64,000 nt of DNA from positions 145,733-209,732 of the forward strand of contig NZ_CP070226.1 in the NCBI RefSeq assembly GCF_021631985.1. Reading direction: 5' to 3'. The stretch's first letter is position 1. Each line of letters begins with the position of its first letter. Position numbers and translations under genes: made by a program. The notes under the pieces are model-generated. The model worked only from the letters and a program-made list of their open reading frames with translations, had not been told where the DNA came from and did not search any database. Below are positions 53,984 to 63,822 of the stretch, one piece after another. This DNA is from Sandaracinus amylolyticus (lineage in GTDB: Bacteria > Myxococcota_A > Polyangia > Polyangiales > Sandaracinaceae).

Positions 53984-54409
53984 TCAGTGCGCGGGTTCGG
54001 TCCCCGCGGGTGCCGTGCGGATGTTCTCGATATCGAACTGACTGAACGTCACGCTCGAGCGCCGGTTGAGCTGCTGGGTCGCAGAGTGCTGTTCGAAGTC
54101 GAACGCGATCGTGCCCTCGCAGCGGCGCCCGGCCGTCGGCCCGCTGGTCGGGGCGTACGTCACCCGCGCGGTGCCATGACCGGGCCCACCCAGCATCGGC
54201 CGCGTGGCGTGGACGTCCGTGAAGGTCACCTCCTCCAGCGACGCGAGGCCCACGTCCGCGTCGGTCAGGGGCACGCCGCAGAGCCCGCTCAACACCTCGC
54301 CGGTGCGCACGGCCGCAAAGAGATCTCCCTGAAGCATGCCGGAGCCCACTGACACATCGCATCCCATCGCCCCGAACGCCACACAGACCGTGCAAAGCAA
54401 CCTACGCAT
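53984..54409 (-). CDS. lipoprotein of unknown function
   Basis: 141 residues. Signal and lipobox: LLCTVCVAFGAMGC. The mature part has a Cys-containing beta domain: AVRTGEVLSGLCGVPLTDAD, ATRPMLGGPGHGTARVTYAP and SATQQLNRRSSVTFSQFDIE. The ATG at 54409 gives a normal signal peptide. Not recognised. Confidence 0.7.
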   Translation of the reverse strand: MRRLLCTVCVAFGAMGCDVSVGSGMLQGDLFAAVRTGEVLSGLCGVPLTDADVGLASLEEVTFTDVHATRPMLGGPGHGTARVTYAPTSGPTAGRRCEGTIAFDFEQHSATQQLNRRSSVTFSQFDIENIRTAPAGTEPAH

Positions 54410-54849
54410 CGCCCACAGACCTCCGGCCCGAATAGAGGCTCCGATCTTCACGCCACCTCCAGTGCGGCGTGCCGCCGTCGCCGATGTGATGTGCTGACGT
54501 CCGTCGAGCGTACGCGCACGATGTGGTGCCGCCGAGCAAGCTCCGAGCCGTGCTGCGCAAAACGCGGCTCCGACGATGTCATCGTCGGCAGCTTCAGCGG
54601 CGCCGCCGTCGCGAGACGACGTGTTGCGCCCGCGCAACGTTCGAGCCCCCGCATGGTCCGCATAGTCTCTTCGGCTCCTCGATGAGCGGCTGACCGCAGC
54701 AGCCCGCCAACGCTGTTGTCGCGTGGTCCACACATTTGCGGACGAGGTCCGCGCGGCGGTGCGGGAGCCGTACCGCAAGGTTGCCCGGTCGACGGCCGCG
54801 GCGAACTGCGCTCCCGGATCCTGCCGGCCGGCGCCGAATGCAGCGACAG
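54410..54849. other. debris
   Basis: Low-complexity frames with no recognisable domain. Transposon remnants flank it. Confidence 0.25.
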
Positions 54850-54963
54850 GTCTCGCAGCGCCTCGTCCGCGAGCTTCTTGATGCGCCGCACCGCGACCAT
54901 GTCCTCTGGCGACATGAGCATCAGCATCGACGACTGCGTCTTGCGCCTTCCACGCATGCCGCA
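54850..54963 (-). pseudogene. IS5-type transposase N-terminal fragment
   Basis: MRGRRKTQSSMLMLMSPEDM, then VAVRRIKKLADEALRDLSLH, matches the N-terminus of IS5-family transposases. The rest is absent. Confidence 0.45.
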
Positions 54964-55179
54964 TGTAAAATCACGCCGCGCGGGTGCGGTCGATCCACGG
55001 ACCACGGTCCCCGGGCTCGACCGCAGCCGTGCGACGCCCGGTGACGTTCGTGTGGGACGTCTTCCCGCACATCGAACCGTCGTAATCGGCTCGCCGGTGA
55101 CCCGCGCTTCGAGCTCGGTTCGTCCCCGTGTACGCGCCGACTCAACGCAGAGCGCACGTCGCGACGCTCGCGGTCGTCC

Positions 55180-55970
55180 CGGGGGGCTCGCGTCGAGCAT
55201 GTGACCGTCGGCGTCGACGCGACCGCACGCATCGATACACGTCGAACGTCTCGAGCACGATCTGCGCGGCGATTCCACGCGCTGACTTCGTGCCGCAGAG
55301 TCGCGAGATCGCCGATACGGCGTCGGCCGAGGCACTCGCGGACGACGAGGCTCACCTCCATCTCGGCGGCGTTGAGCCAGCTCGCGTGCTTCGGCGTGAA
55401 GTGCACCATGAAGCGCCGCCATAGCGCACGGCCCTGCTCAGGTTGTCGACGACCAGATGAATCGTGCGAGCGCGTTTGTAGCGGCGCGCGATCCGCTTCA
55501 GCGCTTTCGCGAACGATGGGCCGGCGCGATCGCGCGTGGCGTCGCCCGGTCAGAGCTTCGATGATGCAGAAGATGTTCGCTGTTCCGCGCCGCACGTACT
55601 CGTAGTCGACGCGCGCGATCTTGCCCGGCGACATGGCCGTCCCGTCTCGCGCCGCATCGCGCAGCGGCACAGGGCGCTCGTCCAGGCACACGACGGGCTC
55701 TCGTTCGTCGTGCTTGCGTGCGTACAGCTCGAGCACGTCCTCCATCCGATCGATGAACTCGTCATCGACGGCGGGGACGCACCACATTTTTTTTCCCGCC
55801 ACGGCTTGAGGCCGTGGCTCGCGAGCGTGACCCGGACCGTCTCGCGACCGATCTCGTCGACGACACCTCGCTTCACGACTTGTTCGGCGATGAGCCGCAC
55901 GGTCCATCGCGCGTGCCCTTCGGGCGGTGGGCCGCAGACCATCGCGACGATCGACGCCCTCTTCTCAAGC
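55180..55970 (-). pseudogene. IS630-type transposase C-terminal half
   Basis: Reading on the minus strand: VCGPPPEGHARWTVRLIAEQ, VRVTLASHGLKPWREKK, then in a second frame DEREPVVCLDERPVPL (first Asp), ANIFCIIEALTGRRHA, then TIHLVVDNLS (second Asp, third frame), and ALWRRFMVHFTPKHASWLNA, AEMEVSLV (Glu region). The first shift is at a run of eight A; IS630 elements are known to use slippage there. Two later shifts are true damage. It complements the N-terminal half at 53297-53646. Confidence 0.75.
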
Positions 55971-56070
55971 GCGTCCATGAGTTCTGCGACCGTCGCGTCG
56001 GGCATCTCGGTCACGATCTCGACGCGGTACTCGAGGTCACCGACGCGCCCCTCGATGGGCCCCGTCGGCG

Positions 56071-56610
56071 TCATGTCGCATACGGAGAGCACGCTGTTGA
56101 ACGAACCGAAGGGATCGGGCTCGCGCACGTCGTTCTCGGGATCGGGGGGATCCACGTGGTGCCGTCGACGATGAACTTGTAGAGGTGGCGACCGATCGGC
56201 TCGACGAGGTGGGTGGCGCTCCAGGTGCCGCTGCCGTCGTTCACGAGCTCGAGCGCGCCCGACTCGGGCGTGTCGGGCCACGTGCCGCTCGCATCCGCGA
56301 GGAAGCTGCCGCTCAGCCACACGCTCGTCGCGCCGGGCTGGTGCAACGTGAACGTGATCTCGTTGCACGGAGGAGGAGGCGGCGGCGGCGGGCCCGCGTC
56401 TTCGTCGGGCAGCGGCACCTCTCCGTCGCCGCACGACGCGCCGTCACTCGCGCCTCCGTCGCCGCGGCACGGTGGACGGAACAGTGGGCTCGGTGAGCCG
56501 TCGCGGCGGTACCCTGGGCCCGCATCCACGTCGAGCGAGCCGGGGTCCGAGGCGCAAGCCGTCACGAACAAGAGAAGCGATGCGGAAACGGCAATGAAGC
56601 GGCGCGACAT
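56071..56610 (-). pseudogene. lipoprotein with glycogen-binding-like domain, frameshifted
   Basis: Signal and lipobox: SASLLLFVTAC. A Pro-rich linker leads to EITFTLHQPGATSVWLSGSF, ELVNDGSGTWSATHLVEPIG and RHLYKFIVDGTTWI, a CBM48/AMPK-beta-type carbohydrate-binding domain. After WI the frame should read PDPENDVREPDPFGSFNSVL and end; a run of six C causes a shift. The change of only one base suggests an error or recent mutation. A further downstream segment is from another gene. Confidence 0.7.
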
Positions 56611-56772
56611 GGGCGAATCCTCCCGTCGTTCGCGCGCGTTTTCAAGGCGTCACGCAGAGATGGGTGTCGCGAAGAGGTACATAGATCACGTCTATGGCTC
56701 GGATGTCGACTTGATATGAGCGTGATGGGCGCACGATCGGCAGCATGACCATCGACGATGGAGGTCCGATCG

Positions 56773-58281
56773 ATGCGGCGATCCGAAACGTCTCTTCTCT
56801 TCGCTTCCTGCCTGATCGTGGCGAGCGGCTGCTACGCGAGCAACGATGGCACAAGCGGCCGTGGCACGAGCGACCATGGCACGAGCGACCACGGCCCTGC
56901 GCTCGCGACCGTCGACCTCGCGTGCGCGCCGAGCGCGCTCGACGTCGCGTGGGTGAGCGTCGATGCACCGCTGCACTTCCACCCGGCCTCGCTCGAGGTC
57001 GCGCCCGGCGACGCGCTGCTGATGCGGCGCAGCAACTTCGGGAGCGATGTGCTGCGCATGGGCGACGGCGCGTTCGTCGCAAGCACGGACACGCCGCCCA
57101 CCGACGGAGCTTGGTCGCGCACGATCGACGTCGATCCCACGACGCGCGCAGTGCACGTGCACGACGTCGCGAGCGGCGCACTCGTGCGCACGATCGAGCC
57201 CGGCGGATCGGGTGGAGATGCGTGGTGGGGCGAGACGCACGCGGTGCTGAGCGACGACGGTGCGCGCGCGCTCGTGCTCGACTGCGACCATGCCCACGAC
57301 GCGCGCCGCACACGCCTGCGCGGCGTAGAAATCGCGAGCGGCGCGACGCTCGACGTGGACGTTCCCTTCCCATGTAGCGAGTTCTGGCCTCGGCGCACCG
57401 AGCTCCACGCGATCGAGGGTGGCGCGGTGGCCCTGCTGGTCGCGATGCGCCCGTCGAGCGCGCCCTTGGTTGACGATGGGAGCGTGCGCGCGGAGCTCGT
57501 GGTGCGGGTCGATCTCGCGCGCGGCGAGGTGCGGACCGTCGATGCCGTGGGTGATGCGCCCCGGATGGTCGAGCTCGATCTCGGCTTCGACGTGCTCGGC
57601 GCGGCGATCTCCGACGACGAGCGCGTGCTCGCAGTCACGGCGCGCGATGGGCTCCTGCGGCGCTTCGACACGACGACACTCGCCGAGATCGCGGGAGCGA
57701 CCGAGGTCGGGGTCCACGTCGCGAACCCGTTCTCGTACGTGCCCAGCGTCGAATCGCCGGTCGCGATCTCGCACCAGGGCACTTGGCTCGCACACATGGA
57801 CGCCGGAGGCGCAATCGTGGTGCGGGACGCGGCGAGCGGCGCGATCGCAGCGCGCCTCGCGATGCCCTTCGACGCGACGCGCGAGGACGTCGCGGCGCTC
57901 GGCCCTCCCGCGGCCATGGCGTTGCGCTTCGTGGACGACGGGCTCTTGCTCGCGACATCGATTGGCGTGGCGCGCTTCGCGTGCGATGGGGTTGCGCGCG
58001 AGGTCGCGCGACCGAGCGGCGCGCTCGAGGTGCGCGCGAGCGGGCCGGATGTCGTGCGCACTGGTGAGAGGGCGCGTCTCCGCGCGGACCTCGCGGGCGC
58101 ATCGAGCCCGGTGGTGCGCGCGGTGTGGGTCGACGGCGAGAGCGCCGCGGCGTTCGGCGCGATCGGCCCCGACGTGGAGGTGTGGATGTGGGCGCCAGGC
58201 ACGCGCGACCTCGAGATCGTGGTCGACGACGGCGTGCGCACGGCGCGCGATGCGATGCGCCTCGAGGTGCTTCCGAACTGA
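56773..58281 (+). CDS. beta-propeller lipoprotein
   Basis: About 502 residues. Signal and lipobox: LLFASCLIVASGC. The mature chain has repeated strands with Asp-Gly turns: VHVHDVASGALVRTIEPGGS, VLSDDGARALVLDCDHAHDA, VVRVDLARGEVRTVDAVGDA and AAISDDERVLAVTARDGLLR, as in WD40- or YVTN-like propellers. GGAGGT at 56759-56764 supports the ATG at 56773 rather than that at 56758. A C-terminal Ig-like domain (ADLAGASSPVVRAVWVDGES) ends it. Surface ligand-binding or scaffold role likely. Confidence 0.85.
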   Translation: MRRSETSLLFASCLIVASGCYASNDGTSGRGTSDHGTSDHGPALATVDLACAPSALDVAWVSVDAPLHFHPASLEVAPGDALLMRRSNFGSDVLRMGDGAFVASTDTPPTDGAWSRTIDVDPTTRAVHVHDVASGALVRTIEPGGSGGDAWWGETHAVLSDDGARALVLDCDHAHDARRTRLRGVEIASGATLDVDVPFPCSEFWPRRTELHAIEGGAVALLVAMRPSSAPLVDDGSVRAELVVRVDLARGEVRTVDAVGDAPRMVELDLGFDVLGAAISDDERVLAVTARDGLLRRFDTTTLAEIAGATEVGVHVANPFSYVPSVESPVAISHQGTWLAHMDAGGAIVVRDAASGAIAARLAMPFDATREDVAALGPPAAMALRFVDDGLLLATSIGVARFACDGVAREVARPSGALEVRASGPDVVRTGERARLRADLAGASSPVVRAVWVDGESAAAFGAIGPDVEVWMWAPGTRDLEIVVDDGVRTARDAMRLEVLPN

Positions 58282-58331
58282 AGGACTCGGACTCTCGCGG
58301 GTGAGAGCAGACGTCTTCGGAGTTCGAAAGC

Positions 58332-58763
58332 ATGGCGCCCGCGTCTGACGGGGGGCGAGAACTCGAGCGCTCTCCGCTGGTTCCGGTGCGACCCGACAGC
58401 GCGAGCGACGCGCGAATCGTGCTCCAGGCCATTGCCGAGGATCCGGTGATGGCATGGTTTAGCGTCTGGATCGTTCCAGCTCGGGCCCTCGGATCGGAAC
58501 CCCGGACATTGGCTGCAGCGCTCGGCCCGGGGGTGGTCCGCGAAGCGCAGGCGGACGGGAGCGGAGCCGTCGAGGTCATTGGCAACAGCGGCCACGGGTG
58601 TGATCCACCCGAATCGTGGGTGCGCATCGAACGTCATGGCGCGTGGCTCGTGCGCATCGAGCTCGAAAGCTATGCGAGCGGTGAAGCGGACTATCGAGAG
58701 CGTGTCGAGCGCTGGCGTACGGCACTTCGGGAGTTGGTTCGCCCGAGTGACCTCACTCCTTGA
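58332..58763 (+). CDS. hypothetical protein
   Basis: 143 residues, soluble. SDARIVLQAIAEDPVMAWFS, VIGNSGHGCDPPESWVRIER and ADYRERVERWRTALRELVRP. No signal peptide, no recognised family. The ATG at 58332 is the first in frame; it lies 50 bases after the beta-propeller gene. Confidence 0.6.
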   Translation: MAPASDGGRELERSPLVPVRPDSASDARIVLQAIAEDPVMAWFSVWIVPARALGSEPRTLAAALGPGVVREAQADGSGAVEVIGNSGHGCDPPESWVRIERHGAWLVRIELESYASGEADYRERVERWRTALRELVRPSDLTP

Positions 58764-58970
58764 CGTTCTGGATGAGAGAGATGAGCTCCAATGAAGGTCG
58801 TGCCGAAGGATCACTACGCCTGGAGGCTCCCACTCGCTGGTATGAATCGGCACCATGGGCGGCGACGCGCGGCGGATTTATCCGTGCGCCGTCTTCCAAG
58901 AAATCTCATTGCGCCGGTCATCTTTCGCATCGCCGAGCTCGCATCGGAACGCCGTGGCGCCCCCTTGCGC

Positions 58971-59777
58971 ATGCGTAGGTGCTCGTGGCTCGGATTCGTC
59001 GCATGCGTGCTAGTGCTTTCCGCCGCAGACGCGAGCGCGCAGCAGGATCCATTGCACGCGCGAGTGATCGCGTTCGCGACGGCGCGGTGGGGCGCCTGCT
59101 CCGCACGCGCGGTCCGAAGCGATCAGGCGCGCGACGGGATCGATATCGACCTCGAGTCGACGGGAGACGGCAACGCGATTGCGCTGGTCCGTACGCCCTG
59201 TCACGCCGAGCGTGATGGCGCTTACACCCTGAACTCGACGCTGCTCGAGGTTCGTGGGGACAGCGTCACCCCGATCTCGATCGCGAGCGAAGACACCGAG
59301 GCCGTTCCCGACGGGACGGTCTACAACGCGTCGCTGGGTTGCAGGAACGGCGCGATCGAACTCGTGACCGGCGCTCGCGACAGCAACATCGGCGACGTTG
59401 GGTGGGAAGCGACGTATCGATGGGACGGCAGAAGCTTCGTGCTTTTCGAGCGGCGGTCGCGCGAAGGCGGTTCGCATCCACCGGATGACGTCGGCGAGTA
59501 CCCGATCGTCGAGCCGGCCGCTCGCGCGTGCTTTCCGGAGATCGGAGTCGCGTCGCCTGGGCGCGCCCGATTGCGCGTGGTCCGCCCCGGTGGACAGCGA
59601 TTCGTCGATTTCGCGATCCACGACGCCGGTTGCGCGGTCGGCAGCAGAGACACGCTGCGATGTGAGGGCGACGTGGAGTACGGCGTCGTGAGCGCCGCCC
59701 GTCACTGGGTCGTGCTCAGACTCGACGGCTCGCACGAGCGGGAAATCGCCCGCGTGCGGCGCAGCTGCGCGCTCTGA
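58971..59777 (+). CDS. exported protein of unknown function
   Basis: 268 residues. A cleavable signal peptide (LGFVACVLVLSAADASAQ). The mature chain has four to six Cys and beta strands: VPDGTVYNASLGCRNGAIEL, WEATYRWDGRSFVLFERRSR and RLRVVRPGGQRFVDFAIHDA. The ATG at 58971 is preferred over 58791 because the signal sequence begins there. Not recognised. Confidence 0.7.
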   Translation: MRRCSWLGFVACVLVLSAADASAQQDPLHARVIAFATARWGACSARAVRSDQARDGIDIDLESTGDGNAIALVRTPCHAERDGAYTLNSTLLEVRGDSVTPISIASEDTEAVPDGTVYNASLGCRNGAIELVTGARDSNIGDVGWEATYRWDGRSFVLFERRSREGGSHPPDDVGEYPIVEPAARACFPEIGVASPGRARLRVVRPGGQRFVDFAIHDAGCAVGSRDTLRCEGDVEYGVVSAARHWVVLRLDGSHEREIARVRRSCAL

Positions 59778-60128
59778 CGCACCGCTTGAGACAGACGTCG
59801 CGCTGGGCTGTCGCCCACGTCGACCCGGGTCTTTATCAAGCGTGGTCAGCCTTGAGCTTTCTGTACTTTCTTCGGGATGCCCGCGCTGGCGCTCGTGGTT
59901 GGATCACGCGCGTTCGACACTCGCAGCGCGCGATGGTCGAGGACGATCGGGCGACACACGTGCGTTCGTCGTAGCGAAGCTCGCCGCGCTCACGTCTGCT
60001 CGCCGATCGCCTCGCGCTTCACTCCGCGACGCTGTCGAGCACGTTGAGGACGAGCCGCCCCGCCCACTACGCGTGTCGATGGACCCTTCGTTTTGACGAA
60101 CGAATCGGCGGCTCCCACCCTCGCGCCA
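59778..60128. other. no gene seen
   Basis: Intergenic stretch before the MarR gene. No clear ORF, hairpin or repeat. Confidence 0.3.
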
Positions 60129-60584
60129 ATGATCGAGCGAGACGCCGTACGGCGCATCCAGGTGGCGTACCCAAAGATCTGGCACGCCTGTCATCGTCAT
60201 CCCTCCGCGGCGGCGCGTGGCGGCGGCCTCACGGAGCGGCAGGGCACTGTCCTCGTGCACCTCGCCGACGGCGCGCTCTCGCGCCCGGCGGACCTCGCGC
60301 GCCATCTCGGCATCGCACCGAGCACGCTGAGCGAGGCGATCGATCAGCTCGTCGAGCGGGGCATGGTCGAGCGGCGGCGCCACACCGACGATCGCCGGCG
60401 CACCGATTTCGAGGTCACGGAGGTAGGGCACCGCGCCGTCGAGGAGGGCTCCCCGCTCGACCCCGCGCGCCTCCGCGCCGCGCTCGCGTGGCTCTCCGCC
60501 GAGGAGCGCGCGCGCGCCGTCGAGGGCCTCACGCTGCTCGCCGACGCCTGCACCACGCTCGGCGGCGAGGAGGATCACTCATGA
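60129..60584 (+). CDS. MarR-family transcriptional regulator
   Basis: About 151 residues. LTERQGTVLVHLADGALSRP, DLARHLGIAPSTLSEAIDQL and VERGMVERRRHTDDRRRTDF form the winged helix with the DxRxx wing. It binds DNA as a dimer, usually repressing a neighbouring gene until a phenolic ligand binds. The ATG at 60129 is used; a TTG at 60093 is possible. It overlaps the SRPBCC gene by four bases (ATGA), so the latter is its likely target. Confidence 0.9.
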   Translation: MIERDAVRRIQVAYPKIWHACHRHPSAAARGGGLTERQGTVLVHLADGALSRPADLARHLGIAPSTLSEAIDQLVERGMVERRRHTDDRRRTDFEVTEVGHRAVEEGSPLDPARLRAALAWLSAEERARAVEGLTLLADACTTLGGEEDHS

Positions 60585-61093
60585 AGTTCGCGGGACGCGT
60601 CGCGCTCGCCGTGCTCGCGCTCATCACGCTCCCGCTCTGCGCGCTCTGGATCGCGGGCGCCGCCCTCCCGCGCGAGCACACAGTGCGTGTGACGCGCGCG
60701 GTCGCCGCGCCACCCGAGCGCGCCTGGACCGCGATCACCGACGTCGAGCACGCGAGCGCATGGCGTCACCTCGATCGCGTCGAGCTCCTCTCCCGCGCGC
60801 CGCTCCGCTGGCGCGAGCACGGCGAGGACGGCGAGCTCGCCTTCATCGAGGACGCCGCTGCGCGCGAGGAAGGCCGCCGCTTCGTGGCGCGCATCGACGA
60901 TACCGAGGAGCGAGCCTTCGGCGGTAGCTGGACCTACCTCGTTGAGGCGGAGGGCGAGGGCGCGCGCGTCACGATCATCGAGGAAGGCTGGATCGAGCCG
61001 GCGATCTTCCGGACGCTCGCGCGCTGGGTGTGGGGCCACGAGGCGAGCGCACGCGCGTACCTCGATGCGCTCGAGGCGCACCTCTCGGAATGA
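60581..61093 (+). CDS. SRPBCC-family membrane-anchored protein
   Basis: 170 residues. An N-terminal helix (VALAVLALITLPLCALWIAG) anchors it. The START-like fold follows: TVRVTRAVAAPPERAWTAIT, EHGEDGELAFIEDAA, GSWTYLVEAEGEGARVTIIE and a long helix at the end (TLARWVWGHEASARAYLDAL). It would bind a hydrophobic ligand in the periplasm or at the membrane. Coupled to the MarR gene by ATGA overlap. Confidence 0.85.
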   Translation: MKFAGRVALAVLALITLPLCALWIAGAALPREHTVRVTRAVAAPPERAWTAITDVEHASAWRHLDRVELLSRAPLRWREHGEDGELAFIEDAAAREEGRRFVARIDDTEERAFGGSWTYLVEAEGEGARVTIIEEGWIEPAIFRTLARWVWGHEASARAYLDALEAHLSE

Positions 61094-61129
61094 CTCTCGC
61101 GCTGCGGTCTTCCGACCGACATCTCGTGG

Positions 61130-61600
61130 AACGCTGCTCCGAACGAAGCAGATCCAACGCAGCGGCGCGCACTCGAGTGCCGACGCGGCGATGGGCTCGA
61201 CGCCGAGGTGGCCGACGAGACCCGCGACAAGGTTGATGCCGAAGTAGAGGACCAAACCGTCGAACGAAATCGGCATCAGGACGACGAGGCCCGACCCAGA
61301 GCGAGTCGAAGCCGAGGACCTCGAGCGGATGGAGCACGAATAGCGTGAGCGGCTTCGGGCGCTCATGCTCGTGATGGATACGGTGCACGCAGGCGTAGAT
61401 CGCGCCTGTGCTCCCGACAACCGAGCGCACGCGAGCGATGAGTCGCCCTCCGTCGCGCTGGAAGCACGGCGAAGCAAGCCGCTCGCGATGTCGGAGATTC
61501 TCGTGCTCGTTCTCAGATGGCGTTGCGTTGGCCCGCTGACAACAACGCTGCACATGCGACGCTGCGTCGATGAGATCGTACGTACGACGTTCGTGCACGC
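61130..61600 (-). pseudogene. fatty-acid hydroxylase/sterol desaturase remnant
   Basis: HRIHHEHERPKPLTLFVLHP carries a His-box pair (HRIHHEH), and FDSLWV follows. In another frame VVLMPISFDGLVLYFGINLV, then AGLVGHLGVEPIA, continues. His boxes are partly kept, but the frame is broken and the N-terminus absent. Confidence 0.55.
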
Positions 61601-61735
61601 TGTCGGGCTGTAGCTTATCTAGTTAATGTGGGCCGCAGCTCCGACCCGTGCGTCGGTTTGCACGCCGCACACTCCGCGCAGGCCGTTGGATCCCCAACCG
61701 CTGCCCGAGAAGCCTCGGCGCAAGGAGACCCTCGC

Positions 61736-62380
61736 GTGTCCGCACATCGGCTGACCTCGAAGACGATCGACGACGAAGCCGCGCTCCGGGCGCTCATCGG
61801 AGGTGAGCCGACCGAGCTCGTGCGCTCGAAGATCGCATCGCGTCTCAACCCGCTGACGCGCCGATTCATCGAGCGCTCTCCGTTCGTGTGCCTCGCCACC
61901 GCGGCGGCGGACGGCAGCTGCGACGTCAGCCCGCGCGGCGATCCGACGGGGTTCGTCCGCATCCTCGACGACGCGACGCTGCTGCTGCCCGAGCGACCCG
62001 GAAATCGCATCGCTGACTCGCTGCGCAACATCCTCTCAAACCCGCACGTCGGCTTGCTCTTCGTCATCCCCGGAGTCGTCGATTCGTTCCGCGTCGATGG
62101 CCGCGCGACGCTCACCGACGACCCCGAGCTGCTCGCCCCGTGCGCCGTTGAGGGCAAGGCGCCGAAGCTCGGGATCCTCGTCGACATCGAGCACGCATAC
62201 ACGCAGTGCGGCAAGGCGTTCATCCGCTCGGCGCTCTGGGATCCCGCGCGCTTCGTCGATCGCGGGGAGCTCCCAACCAACGGCGAGATCCACGCGGTGC
62301 TCGCGGGCGGGGACTTCGACGCGTGCGCGTACGACGAAGCGCGCGCGGCGCGCTACGCGCGGCGCGAAGGATTCTACTGA
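61736..62380 (+). CDS. FMN-binding PPOX-type protein (MSMEG_1061-like)
   Basis: 214 residues. ERSPFVCLATAAADGSCDVS, PRGDPTGFVRILDDATLLLP, GNRIADSLRNILSNPHVGLL and FVIPGVVDSFRVDGRATLTD form the split-barrel FMN-binding fold of the pyridoxamine-phosphate-oxidase superfamily. The C-terminal CGKAFIRSALWDP is typical of the MSMEG_1061 subgroup. AAGGAG at 61722-61727 supports the GTG start at 61736. Probably binds FMN or F420 and reduces a small molecule; substrate unknown. Confidence 0.88.
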   Translation: MSAHRLTSKTIDDEAALRALIGGEPTELVRSKIASRLNPLTRRFIERSPFVCLATAAADGSCDVSPRGDPTGFVRILDDATLLLPERPGNRIADSLRNILSNPHVGLLFVIPGVVDSFRVDGRATLTDDPELLAPCAVEGKAPKLGILVDIEHAYTQCGKAFIRSALWDPARFVDRGELPTNGEIHAVLAGGDFDACAYDEARAARYARREGFY

Positions 62381-62514
62381 GCGGGCCTTCAGCAGAGCTT
62401 GTATCTACTCCACCGGCCGAGCTCGCGACGTGGTAGGGCGGCCGGTCAGCGGTTCGGGAGAGGGTCGCCGTGGAGAGCTTGGGCATCGTCCCCGTCTCTC
62501 TGAGATTGACGCCC
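62381..62514. other. intergenic, no gene
   Basis: Between the PPOX gene and the IS91 transposase (convergent). No T-rich hairpin was seen. Confidence 0.3.
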
Positions 62515-63822
62515 TCAACCGAGGTGGGGCAGGTCCTTGGCGCGGAGCAGCCTCTGCAGGCCCCGTCGATCGAAGATGGTGGTCACGTACTTCATGCGCG
62601 CACCGCAGGGGCATGCGAGCACGTCCAGGTCGAGGCCGTGCTTCATGAGGGCGCAGAAGGTGGCGTTCTTGGGCCGCGGTCCGAGGCCATCGTCGGGTCT
62701 CGGTATCACGCGAGGGCGCCAAGCGGCATGGGATGCGAGCACGCCGCGGTGAATCACCTGATGGGTGTTCGGCCGAGGCACGAGGGAGCACAGTCGCTCG
62801 AGGAAGGTGTCGGCGCTCATGGTGAGCCAGCGGGTGCCGTCTCTCCACGGGGTCTTGAGCTCGAGGGCCACCTGTTCGGCCGGCAGCAAGCGCAAGCGCC
62901 GGTCGGCCAGCGGTGGTCGGAGCAGGTAACGGCAGAGGTGCTCGAGGCGCTCTCGGTCCTCGGCGCGCACCTCGGTGGTGGCGTCGAGGTCGAAGCCGTC
63001 AATGCGCGCCTTGCGGCGCAAGGCGTGGTCGGGCGCGAAGTCGTGGTCCGGGGCGTGGGCGATGGCGCCGCGTCGTGCGGCGGAGCGGGCGAAGGCGGCG
63101 CAGAGGACGCGCTCGGAGTCGTCGAGGTCTGCGTCGAGGGCGCGTCGCTCGCACAGGCGCGTGATTCGCTCGGCGATGCGGGAGGTGAGCACGTGCAGCT
63201 CGTCGCGAGTCGGAGCGGCGAGCGCGGTGAAACTTCCGCGGGCGTCGTACACGCCGTCGAGTGCCAGAATGTGGAAGTGCACGTTGAGGGCGAGGTCGCT
63301 GCCGAAACGCTGCACCACGGTGATGCTGCCGGTGCGCCCGCACTCGATGCCGAGGTCGCGAGCGCGCTCGCGGTAGAAGCCCTCGATGGCGCGGGCCGCC
63401 ACGCTGAGCACAGCGAGCGTGAGGTCGTGGTGATAGGCCAGCGAAACCCGAAGCGCGAAGGGCAGCGAGAGCACCCACTGGCGGATGCGCACCCGAGGGA
63501 GCACCGAGCGCACCCAGTGCCGCGCGGTCTCGGTCATGCGGCGGCCGAGGCACCGCGGGCAGAAGCCTCGCCCCTTGCACGAAAGGCCCACGAGGCGGTC
63601 GTGGCCGCAAGCGCTGCACGCGAAACGAACCGCGCCGCGGGCCAGTACGCCGCACTCGAGGTAGCCGCGCAGCTCGTCCACCACGAAGCCCGGCATCGGC
63701 GCGTCCGCCTCGGCGCGCCGCGCCAGGAACGTCTCGAGGTGCTCGCGCACGATGCGGTGCAGCACCGTCGCAGGCGGGTCTGCCGGCGAGGTGTCGAGGC
63801 GAGCGCGCCGCGCCGAGAGCAC
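62515..63822 (-). CDS. IS91 family transposase
   Basis: About 435 residues. An N-terminal Cys4 zinc finger (FACSACGHDRLVGLSCKGRG, FCPRCLGRR) is followed by the Y2-type HUH nuclease: RIRQWVLSLPFALRVSLAYH, LNVHFHILALDGVYD with the HFH metal site, and LEHLCRYLLRPPLADRRLRL, with the nicking Tyr in CRYLLRP. The C-terminus is intact, ending RLLRAKDLPHLG. IS91 elements transpose by a rolling-circle mechanism without inverted repeats. The frame continues upstream of 63822 without clear family sequence, so the start is uncertain. It could be active. Confidence 0.88.
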   Translation of the reverse strand: MLSARRARLDTSPADPPATVLHRIVREHLETFLARRAEADAPMPGFVVDELRGYLECGVLARGAVRFACSACGHDRLVGLSCKGRGFCPRCLGRRMTETARHWVRSVLPRVRIRQWVLSLPFALRVSLAYHHDLTLAVLSVAARAIEGFYRERARDLGIECGRTGSITVVQRFGSDLALNVHFHILALDGVYDARGSFTALAAPTRDELHVLTSRIAERITRLCERRALDADLDDSERVLCAAFARSAARRGAIAHAPDHDFAPDHALRRKARIDGFDLDATTEVRAEDRERLEHLCRYLLRPPLADRRLRLLPAEQVALELKTPWRDGTRWLTMSADTFLERLCSLVPRPNTHQVIHRGVLASHAAWRPRVIPRPDDGLGPRPKNATFCALMKHGLDLDVLACPCGARMKYVTTIFDRRGLQRLLRAKDLPHLG

